A stretch of DNA of 5,052 nt from Acetofilamentum sp. (GTDB taxonomy: Bacteria > Bacteroidota > Bacteroidia > Bacteroidales > JAFGUD01), in NCBI GenBank assembly GCA_020722645.1, contig DYKL01000264.1:1-5052 (forward strand), in the 5' to 3' direction. The notes under the pieces are model-generated. The model saw only the letters and a program-made list of their open reading frames with translations, did not search any database and was not told the DNA's origin. Of this stretch, positions 1 through 5,052 are shown one piece after another; the stretch's first letter is position 1; each line of letters opens with the position of its first letter. The translations under genes and the position numbers were made by a program.

Positions 1-3
1 TTT

Positions 4-53
4 TTCTAAGCAATCGCCCGTAAACCCTACAAACTTGTAAGTAAGTTCCGTTA
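4..53 (-). repeat. Left copy of a ~50-bp inverted repeat found at both window ends
   Basis: This stretch matches the reverse complement of 5003-5052. Positions 35-53 are an exact 19-base match to 5003-5021 (TAACGGAACTTACTTACAA read on the minus strand). The outer ~31 bases match imperfectly, giving about 43 of 50 identical by eye with no gaps. The two copies point away from each other in the same way as transposon ends or dispersed repeats. No transposase or recombinase lies between them. It could be a genome-dispersed repeat at which an assembly stopped, the end of a mobile or invertible segment, or the edge of a multicopy gene. The repeat is seen directly; its nature is not resolved. Confidence 0.75.
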
Positions 54-56
54 AAT

Positions 57-85
57 CTGTCAGATACTTTTGAAGTGTCTGACAG
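57..85 (-). terminator. Hairpin downstream of the TonB receptor gene, possible terminator
   Basis: Arms 57-69 and 73-85 pair over 13 positions around a 3-base loop (70-72), with one G-T type mismatch. The core is CTGTCAGA / TCTGACAG. It starts 8 bases past the receptor stop codon, where the three-gene minus-strand operon would end. No good T-run follows on the minus strand (GATTTAACGG), so it is not a classic Rho-independent terminator. It may stabilise the mRNA 3' end, or be part of the adjacent repeat, although the right-hand repeat copy has no equivalent hairpin. Confidence 0.5.
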
Positions 86-93
86 ATAATAAG

Positions 94-2421
94 TTAGAAT
101 TTCAGCGAGTAGCTTATTGAGGGGATTATCGGGAAGAGGCTTTGCTGGTAGATATTCCATTGACCATTATTTTTTTTCAAAAAATATGAATATGCATTTT
201 TTCTATTATAAACATTGTAAATACTAATTGACCAAATACCGGTACTTTTCTTTCTTTCTTTTATGAAATTTATTGCAAAATCTAAACGATGATAGTCTCT
301 CATTCTATATTCATTTTGATTTGCAAATACAACAATTTGGTCAGAAGAAAGCCAAGTATCATTATAAATTTCATCATCAATATCATATCTTGCTACAGGT
401 AATGTATATGGATAACCGGTTCCATATATCCAACAGGCAGAGAAATTTATTTTTTTTGAATATTTATGAGTTACAACTATATTTAAGTTATGCCTACGAT
501 CGTATTTAAAAAGAAATTCATTTCCAAAATTAATATTTTCAAATTTACGTGTTGTTTTTGAAAGCGTATATGATATCCAACCTATTGTTTTTCCTTGTTT
601 TTTTTCTAATAACAATTCTATACCATAAGATTTTCCATAACCATTTGTTTCAAGTTTATCTGTCCAATCACCAATAACCGAAAGGTATGTTGCACCTTCT
701 TTAAATGAAACTAAATTATTTGAAGTTTTAAAATAAGCCTCAATAGAAAATTCAAATTTTTGATTTAAAAAATTTGAATAAAAACCGCTTGAAAATTGTT
801 TTGAAAAAGAAGGAGGTAAATCTTGATTTGAAGCAGCCCAGATATCCATTGGCATTGAAAGACTACTTGATGTAATTAAATGAATATTTTGTTGTGTTTC
901 GGCGTATGAACTTTTGATTGCAGAATTATGTGAAGTATTAATTATAAAAATCAAGCGAGGTTCTATGAAATAAAAGTGTTTATAATCAGCAAAATAATCA
1001 GTAACTCTAAAACCTAAGTTGAATGAAAAAATTTTGAGCAAAGAAAATTCCGATTCAAAATAAATACTATTGTCTATGGCTGTTATCTCATTATTTTTAT
1101 ATGATGTGTCAATATTATATTTATCATTTTTGTATAATATATGTAAGTATAACGGTTGAAAAATTAGAAATTTAGTATTAAATCCAAAATTGATTTTAAA
1201 ATTATTTGATACAGAATATTGTAAATCAGATTTTAATAAAAAATCTTTAACACTTGTATTCAAATAGACTTTAAATATTGTAGTGTCTTCTTTATTTTGA
1301 TAATCAATAATATTCTGATAATAATATTTAGTATGGGCAATGGTTGTATTCAAAAAAAGTTTTGATGTCAATATTTTGTACCATTTAAAAGCTACTAATG
1401 TATTACCCCAATTTGTTTTTATTTCTGCATCACTGTTATTAGAGTACATAAAATCATTTAATTTCATGATTGCTCTGTCATTCCCTTTATAAAAACTAAT
1501 GAAAATTTTGTTTTTCTCATTAAAAGAATGACTAATTTTTGAATTAACATCATAAAAATTATACCCAATACTATATCCTTCTAAAGATAAAAAAGTAAAA
1601 GTTCGCATAAAAGCTCCAAGGTAAAAAGCCCTTGCAGAGAGCATAAATGTTGTTTTTTGTTTCTTTAATGGACCATTGATTGAAAAATTTGAAGTAATAG
1701 GACTAATAGAAAAGTTCCCTGTTAGTTTATTTTGGTTACCTTCTAACATCCTAACATCTACTATTGAAGAAAGACGACCACCATATTTCGCCGGAAAACC
1801 ACCTTTAATAATTTTTACTGAATTAATTGCATCAGGATTAAAAACGGAAACAAAACCTCCCAAATGATTAACATTGTACAACGGAACATCGTCGAGCAAA
1901 ATCAAATTTTCATCAATTCCACCACCTCTTACAAATATTCCATTTGAACCTTCGTTACCTGATTGTATTCCGGGTAACATTTGAATTGCTTTAAGAATAT
2001 CTTTTTCACCACCCAAAGATGGTAACATCTTTAGTTGATTTAAATACAATGTATGTGTGCCTATTTCTTTTGTTTTGTCAATTGTTTTAACAGCACTTAT
2101 TACAATTGAATCGATACTATTATTTTCGATTAGATTAAAATTAATATTTTTATTATCGACAGCAATAACAATTTTATTTTCAGTCATATAACCTAAATAT
2201 GAAGCTGAAATCGTTATAGTATCAGTTTGTTTAATATTTAATGTATAATACCCATATTCATTTGTAAAAACAGCATTATTAGTTCCTTGTATCCGAACAG
2301 TTGCATTTATAAGATTTTCAGTACTAACAGCATCTTTTACATAACCACTAATTGTTATGTTTTGTGCTAAAATATTAAGGTTTATCAAGCAAAAAGCTAT
2401 TGTAAAAAAATTTTTTTTCAT
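94..2421 (-). CDS. TonB-dependent outer-membrane receptor with carboxypeptidase-regulatory-like N-terminal domain
   Basis: This is a 775-residue outer-membrane active transporter. It would import a large or scarce ligand using energy from TonB-ExbBD. Residues 1-20 form a signal peptide (MKK start, hydrophobic core, LAQ cleavage region). Residues ~22-103 form a CarboxypepD_reg-like beta-sandwich (ISGYVKDAVSTENLINATV, then GYYTL). A TonB-box-like DSIVISA sits at 104-110. The plug domain spans ~130-225, with GGEKDILKAIQMLPG, VRGGGIDENLILLDDVPLYN and GGFPAKYGGRLSS. The rest is a beta-barrel rich in alternating aromatics, ending in Phe as barrel proteins usually do. Length is normal for the class and no frameshift is evident. 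The ATG lies 9 bases after the frameshift-corrected end of the DUF4249 gene, so the two are probably cotranscribed and their products partners. The ligand is unknown: the family transports siderophores, glycans, peptides and more. Confidence 0.95.
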   Translation of the reverse strand: MKKNFFTIAFCLINLNILAQNITISGYVKDAVSTENLINATVRIQGTNNAVFTNEYGYYTLNIKQTDTITISASYLGYMTENKIVIAVDNKNINFNLIENNSIDSIVISAVKTIDKTKEIGTHTLYLNQLKMLPSLGGEKDILKAIQMLPGIQSGNEGSNGIFVRGGGIDENLILLDDVPLYNVNHLGGFVSVFNPDAINSVKIIKGGFPAKYGGRLSSIVDVRMLEGNQNKLTGNFSISPITSNFSINGPLKKQKTTFMLSARAFYLGAFMRTFTFLSLEGYSIGYNFYDVNSKISHSFNEKNKIFISFYKGNDRAIMKLNDFMYSNNSDAEIKTNWGNTLVAFKWYKILTSKLFLNTTIAHTKYYYQNIIDYQNKEDTTIFKVYLNTSVKDFLLKSDLQYSVSNNFKINFGFNTKFLIFQPLYLHILYKNDKYNIDTSYKNNEITAIDNSIYFESEFSLLKIFSFNLGFRVTDYFADYKHFYFIEPRLIFIINTSHNSAIKSSYAETQQNIHLITSSSLSMPMDIWAASNQDLPPSFSKQFSSGFYSNFLNQKFEFSIEAYFKTSNNLVSFKEGATYLSVIGDWTDKLETNGYGKSYGIELLLEKKQGKTIGWISYTLSKTTRKFENINFGNEFLFKYDRRHNLNIVVTHKYSKKINFSACWIYGTGYPYTLPVARYDIDDEIYNDTWLSSDQIVVFANQNEYRMRDYHRLDFAINFIKERKKSTGIWSISIYNVYNRKNAYSYFLKKNNGQWNIYQQSLFPIIPSISYSLKF

Positions 2422-2430
2422 TTTAATTAT

Positions 2431-2724
2431 TTAATCCCAATTAGTTAAATGAACTGAATCCATACAACTATTGTAACCCGCAAAAATACCATATCCGTTT
2501 TTGATATTTGAATATACTTTTATAGGTTCTCCCACATAAAAAGATTCTTCATCCTGATTTTCTGTATTGATGATAACACTTTTTTCGTATTCGTAATAAT
2601 CATAACTTAGTATTTTAAATTTGTAAATTAAAAATGCAGAACGATTATTTGTTGAAGGACATTCATAATCAAAAATTAATGTAACATTTTGACCATTAAA
2701 ATATTTATCTGAAAAAATAAAAAA
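2431..2724 (-). pseudogene. C-terminal part of the DUF4249-like protein, in the -1 frame after a frameshift
   Basis: Reading from 2718 down to the stop at 2431-2433 gives 95 residues. They begin IFSDKYFNGQNVTL and end SVHLTNWD, and include EPIKVYSNIKNGYGIFAGYN. The pattern SNI..G.GIF.GY close to the C-terminus is what I recall as typical of DUF4249 proteins. This frame has a stop at 2725-2727 and no usable start codon near its beginning, so it is not an independent gene. Joined to the upstream frame at the T-rich tract (2712-2724) it restores a protein of about 298 residues, close to normal family length. The DUF4249 gene therefore really runs 3326 to 2431. The next gene starts 9 bases after this stop, which supports 2431 as the original gene end rather than 2676. 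Confidence 0.85.
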
Positions 2725-3326
2725 TTACAAAAATATTTATCAATTTCACTACTTAGCCTTTCATCTGTATATTTATAGTCATAAATATCGCGATTACTGT
2801 ACGAATATTGCTCGTCTTCATACCTAATTTTTAACTTAAATGAATAATAATTATTGCTTTGTTCATCATCATTTATTTTAAGTAAACCTAAGGTAAAATT
2901 ATATTCCTCTTGAGGATCATAATATATAAAATGAGTTGTATCAAAAGCTGTAAATTCCGGTAATTTAGGGATATAACTTTCTGCAATAACAGTATCTTGA
3001 TTTTTTCTTATGATTTTTATTTTATATTTTTTATCTTCTTCAGGATATATACTTGAAACATAAATCCCATTTCCCAAATCATTTAAAATTTCTACAAAAG
3101 TATCATTACAATAAAGTTCAATTGCAAGATTTTCAACATATATCGGCATTATTGTATCATTATAACCAACCGATTTATTTACTTTTACTGTAATGACTTT
3201 ATGTGTTGTAAAAATGCAATTAACAACAAGTTGTGGCTCGTGTTTTGGAAAAATAATATCTACAATTTTAGTACAAGATGTTATTAAAATCAAAATAAAT
3301 AGCATTAAAAATTTATATATTTTCAT
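2676..3326 (-). CDS. DUF4249-like outer-membrane lipoprotein, N-terminal two thirds (frameshifted gene)
   Basis: The open frame encodes 216 residues. It starts with a lipoprotein signal: MKIYK, a hydrophobic stretch, then lipobox ITSC with the lipidated Cys at 18. DUF4249 features follow: an early strand QLVVNCIFTTHKVITVKVNKS (31-51), an Ig-like section around ELYCNDTFVEILNDLGNGIY, and YKIKI...VIAESYIPKLPEF. The last 13 residues after Leu203 are out of frame, and the true C-terminus continues in the -1 frame to 2431. DUF4249 proteins are uncharacterised, but I know them as frequent neighbours of TonB-dependent receptors. Here the gene sits between a barrel protein (12-base gap) and the receptor, which suggests a SusD-like partner role at the outer membrane (inference). 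If nothing corrects the shift, the product lacks its C-terminal third. Confidence 0.85.
   Translation of the reverse strand: MKIYKFLMLFILILITSCTKIVDIIFPKHEPQLVVNCIFTTHKVITVKVNKSVGYNDTIMPIYVENLAIELYCNDTFVEILNDLGNGIYVSSIYPEEDKKYKIKIIRKNQDTVIAESYIPKLPEFTAFDTTHFIYYDPQEEYNFTLGLLKINDDEQSNNYYSFKLKIRYEDEQYSYSNRDIYDYKYTDERLSSEIDKYFCNFLFFQINILMVKMLH
2718..2724 (-). other. Slippery-type heptamer T TTT TTA at the DUF4249 frame break
   Basis: On the minus strand the codons are AAT TTT TTA TTT TTT CAG. The seven bases T TTT TTA are therefore in exactly the phase needed for tandem -1 slippage (X XXY YYZ), and match the heptamer used in HIV-1 gag-pol. A -1 slip here yields FCNFL-IFSDKYFNG and the full DUF4249 domain. 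A second T6 run follows at 2712-2717, giving another spot for base loss or transcriptional slippage. No clear stimulatory stem-loop or pseudoknot is evident just downstream in this AT-rich sequence. The motif is seen; use in recoding is speculative, and plain mutation or a homopolymer sequencing error explains it equally well or better. Confidence 0.4.
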
Positions 3327-3338
3327 TATAATACAAAT

Positions 3339-3935
3339 TTAAAAGATAGTATAACCGATGTTAAACAAAGCACCATAAGAAAAATTGTATGCTATAACTG
3401 TTAATGTGCCCGTATTATAAAATCCATATTGTTTATATGTCGGCAAAACATCAGTAAACAATAATACGCTAATTTTTAAACGATTAAAAAATGTTATACC
3501 TGGTTCTAAAAATAGACTAACAGAATACAAAGGATATGGCGACAAATGTATTTGCCGAAGCTCCTTTGGTGTTTTTAGATAATCCAAAGAAATATTGTTA
3601 TCAATACCTATTTTAGTAAAAAAATATTTATAATTTTTTATAAAACAGACCGGAAAACAAATAGATTCTGTTTTTATATAATCCAATGAAGTCTGAGGTA
3701 TGCTATATTTCGTGTTTTTGTATTTAATACAGCTACCCAATAAAAATTTTTTAAAATTATAATCTACATTTATTCCGGCTTGATATCCGATTTTGGCAAT
3801 AGGATAATATTTTATTTGCGACAGAACAAAACAATTCGTTATACCAATATTTGAATTAACTGTAATATCAATTTTCTGAGAATAAGACACAATAATAAAT
3901 TGTAATAAAATGATAAAAAGCATTATTTTTTTCAT
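3339..3935 (-). CDS. Small outer-membrane beta-barrel protein (PorT-like / OMP_b-brl type)
   Basis: This protein of 198 residues has a clear signal peptide at 1-19 (MKKIMLFIILLQF..., predicted cleavage near SYS|Q). The mature part is about 180 residues of alternating hydrophobic and polar segments with many Tyr and Phe, for example YPIAKIGYQAGINVDYNF, YSVSLFLEPGITFF and YNFSYGALFNIGYTIF. The C-terminus ends in Phe, as expected for recognition by the BAM assembly machinery. Size and pattern fit an 8-stranded barrel of the broad PorT-like group. It is the first gene of the cluster, 12 bases upstream of the lipoprotein gene, so it is probably an accessory outer-membrane component of the same uptake system. 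No catalytic motif is seen and the specific function is unknown. The ATG at 3935 is favoured because it gives a complete signal peptide. Confidence 0.8.
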   Translation of the reverse strand: MKKIMLFIILLQFIIVSYSQKIDITVNSNIGITNCFVLSQIKYYPIAKIGYQAGINVDYNFKKFLLGSCIKYKNTKYSIPQTSLDYIKTESICFPVCFIKNYKYFFTKIGIDNNISLDYLKTPKELRQIHLSPYPLYSVSLFLEPGITFFNRLKISVLLFTDVLPTYKQYGFYNTGTLTVIAYNFSYGALFNIGYTIF

Positions 3936-3953
3936 ATACTTTAATTTAAAAAA

Positions 3954-4041
3954 TGGCTGTCTAAAATTTATTTTTGTGATTGTTTATCATACAAAAAAAG
4001 TTTCTTACATTAACAAAGTAATATAATATTTTAAACAGCCA
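3954..4041. repeat. 88-bp imperfect inverted-repeat unit, possible MITE or IS remnant
   Basis: TGGCTGTCTAAAAT at 3954-3967 is matched inverted by ATTTTAAACAGCCA at 4028-4041 (13 of 14 positions), with a 60-base AT-rich spacer. The GGCTGTCTAAAA type of end resembles terminal repeats of some bacterial insertion sequences, so this may be a transposase-less miniature element or a collapsed IS. The flanks are runs of A, so any target duplication (at most AAA) is uninformative. The spacer has no open frame of note but contains a smaller inverted repeat, TTTTTGT (3971-3977) / ACAAAAA (3991-3997). The arms are too far apart, and lack a T-tract at the right place, for a simple terminator. Confidence 0.45.
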
Positions 4042-4043
4042 AA
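4014..4043 (-). promoter_or_regulatory. Candidate Bacteroidota-type promoter for the three-gene operon
   Basis: On the minus strand TTTG (4043-4040) is followed after 18 bases by TTACTTTG (4021-4014). This is one base off the -7 consensus TAnnTTTG known for Bacteroides and Flavobacterium, whose -33 element is TTG or TTTG. Transcription would begin around 4005-4010 and leave a leader of roughly 70 bases before the ATG at 3935. The -33 element falls in the outer arm of the 88-bp inverted repeat, so the operon promoter may be partly supplied by that element. Such short motifs arise by chance in AT-rich DNA, so support is modest. Confidence 0.3.
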
Positions 4044-4051
4044 ATATTTTA

Positions 4052-4864
4052 TTAATAATGATATTCAACTGTAACCCCGCCTGTTACATCTGCACTGCTT
4101 GCTTTCAACTTATAGTAACTAAATACGTCTTGAGATGGAACGTGAGGAAAATCGGTATAATAATATGAGTAATGTTTAGAAATATTAAGTTCTCTTTTTT
4201 TATTAACACCGGTTCCCCAGCCCTCATTACTCAATGATAAATAGTCATAAGGATCTTCTTCACATACAATGTATAAATTATAGGCAAAAATACTTAATCT
4301 TGTTTTATATCTTACCCATTTACCTAACCAATTTTTTTTCTTTCCATAAGCTTTTATATTAACATATTTATGAACATAAGTTGTAGTATAGTAGTAATCA
4401 TTACTAAATGTAACAGAAGTACTTAGCTCAATATAACATCGATAATTCCCTGACTGTGCATATTTATTAGCACCCCATTTATCCTCAGTTTTTGTGTTAT
4501 TTTCTACAAATTCTCTATGAGTATCAATTTTATAAAAAACTAAATTTTTATTTTCTGTGTTAAAATTTGAAATATTATTCAAACTTTCATAGTTTTCAAT
4601 TGTTGTAGAAACGATATATTCAGGTATAATTTTATACAATCTATCTCCTATTCTATAAATATTTTGAATATTTAAAACATTTTTATCCAATTTTATGTTT
4701 TCAAACAATTCTTTTTCTCCAAACTCATTATTGTCTAAATGAAACAGATTTTCATATCTTTTTATTGTTTCAGCAAATTCATCTTCTGTATTTGCTTTTT
4801 CGATTTCTTCATAAGCCTTTTCATATAAACTATTTAAAAAATAAATCCAATATTGTTTTCCCAC
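4052..4864 (-). CDS. DUF4848-like protein, main part of a frameshifted, 5'-truncated gene
   Basis: The frame can be read as 270 residues from a GTG at 4864, but that start is unlikely. The first nine residues (MGKQYWIYF) are out-of-frame sequence, and the real protein joins at Leu10 (about 4837) from the upstream frame. The genuine part begins LNSLYEKAYEEIEKAN. It contains a helical acidic stretch, NIQNIYRIGDRLYKIIPEY (a motif I associate with Bacteroidota DUF4848-type secreted proteins), a Tyr-rich region YYYTTTYVHKYVNIKAYG and a likely beta-rich C-terminus VTGGVTVEYHY. No catalytic signature is recognised. The family assignment is from memory and tentative. The gene lies on the same strand upstream of the transporter operon, but 116 bases with a candidate promoter separate them, so a shared function is not implied. 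Confidence 0.6.
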   Translation of the reverse strand: MGKQYWIYFLNSLYEKAYEEIEKANTEDEFAETIKRYENLFHLDNNEFGEKELFENIKLDKNVLNIQNIYRIGDRLYKIIPEYIVSTTIENYESLNNISNFNTENKNLVFYKIDTHREFVENNTKTEDKWGANKYAQSGNYRCYIELSTSVTFSNDYYYTTTYVHKYVNIKAYGKKKNWLGKWVRYKTRLSIFAYNLYIVCEEDPYDYLSLSNEGWGTGVNKKRELNISKHYSYYYTDFPHVPSQDVFSYYKLKASSADVTGGVTVEYHY

Positions 4865-5025
4865 TTCTGAATTTCTTCATCTGAAAGATTGTTTAAAACC
4901 TCTAATGTCTTTTCGTATTGATCATTATTTTCAAACCATAACATACCTTTCCATAATTTCAAATTAGGAATATCTGAAATATTGTAAGTCTCTGCACTAT
5001 TATAACGGAACTTACTTACAACTTT
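4834..5025 (-). pseudogene. N-terminal part of the DUF4848-like protein in the other frame, cut short by the end repeat
   Basis: This frame is open from just after a TGA at 5026-5028 to a TAA at 4834-4836. It reads NSAETYNISDIPNLKLWKG, then MLWFENNDQYEKTLEVLNNL, then SDEEIQKWENNIGFIF. The last portion (LSDEEIQKWENNIGF) flows naturally into LNSLYEKAYEE of the following frame if one T is added to the T6 run at 4836-4841. The only in-frame ATG is at 4942-4944, within what looks like the domain itself. A signal peptide would be expected further upstream, but that is where the end repeat (5003-5052) begins and a stop occurs. Repaired from this ATG the protein would be about 297 residues. The gene therefore appears both frameshifted and 5'-truncated. 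Confidence 0.7.
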
Positions 5026-5052
5026 TCAGGTTTTACAGGCGATAGCTAAGAA
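5003..5052 (+). repeat. Right copy of the ~50-bp inverted repeat
   Basis: This is the inverted partner of 4-53, identical over 5003-5021 and diverged further out, running off the window. In both copies the outward-reading strand can be translated as TELTY-x-F-x-GFTGD, with differences at AAG/AAC, GTA/TCA, GGG/GGT, ACG/ACA and TGC/AGC. In this copy that frame then meets TAA at 5047-5049. The repeat overlaps the upstream end of the DUF4848-like reading frame. The divergence between copies argues against a simple recent chimeric duplication. Confidence 0.75.

Noticed and set aside
4..85. Integron attC site (a GTTRRRY-like GTTAAAT lies next to a hairpin)
   Set aside because: No matching RYYYAAC core is seen in the right arrangement, the genes are not arranged as cassettes, and the two end copies are inverted rather than direct.
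1..93. Open minus-strand frame continuing past the receptor stop to the window edge
   Set aside because: It has no start codon near its beginning, runs through the hairpin, and directly follows the receptor stop in the same frame. The receptor already ends in a proper barrel C-terminus (SYSLKF), so this is not read-through of a broken gene.
273..509. Plus-strand open frame of 78 codons inside the receptor gene
   Set aside because: It lies antisense to a well-supported TonB receptor barrel region and has no family resemblance, so it is a shadow frame.
1676..1867. Plus-strand open frame of 63 codons opposite the plug domain
   Set aside because: It overlaps the conserved plug motifs on the other strand, and its sequence is simply their antisense.
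3954..4041. Rho-independent terminator after the DUF4848-like gene
   Set aside because: The arms are separated by 60 bases and no T-run follows the distal arm in the right place. An inverted-repeat element is a better description.
4862..4864. GTG as the true start of the DUF4848-like gene
   Set aside because: Upstream sequence in another frame (LSDEEIQKWENNIGF) continues the domain, and a one-base change joins the two, so the GTG is internal and out of frame.

Overview
The window is strongly AT-rich. Its proteins look like those of a Bacteroidota bacterium. The evidence is a TonB-dependent receptor with an N-terminal carboxypeptidase-regulatory-like extension, a DUF4249-type lipoprotein, AT-rich start regions without Shine-Dalgarno motifs, and a possible TTTG / TAnnTTTG-type promoter. 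A finer taxonomic placement is not supported. All recognisable genes lie on the minus strand, so the biological order runs from high to low coordinates.

Layout in transcription order. (1) 5052-5003: one copy of a ~50-bp sequence that occurs again, inverted and diverged, at 53-4. (2) 5025-4052: a DUF4848-like protein gene. It is split by a one-base frameshift in a T6 tract near 4836-4841 and lacks a normal N-terminus because the repeat begins where a signal peptide would be expected. (3) 4051-3936: an intergenic region holding an 88-bp imperfect inverted-repeat unit and a candidate promoter. (4) 3935-3339: a small outer-membrane beta-barrel protein. (5) 3326-2431: a DUF4249-like lipoprotein, split by a frameshift at A6-T-A6 (plus strand); the first frame ends at 2676 and the rest continues in the -1 frame to 2431. 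(6) 2421-94: a full-length TonB-dependent receptor. (7) 85-57: a 13-bp-stem hairpin after the receptor stop, then the second repeat copy at the window edge.

Genes 4-6 are packed with gaps of 12 and 9 bases and look like one operon. The encoded unit would be a TonB-dependent outer-membrane transporter, a partner surface or periplasmic lipoprotein, and a small barrel protein. This resembles a SusC/SusD-type uptake locus with DUF4249 in place of SusD. The substrate cannot be told from the sequence.

The most notable points are these. Two unrelated genes are each broken by an apparent single-base loss in a T6 run. The DUF4249 break coincides with an in-phase U UUU UUA heptamer, so recoding is possible alongside mutation or sequencing error. 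The window is also bounded by related inverted repeats.
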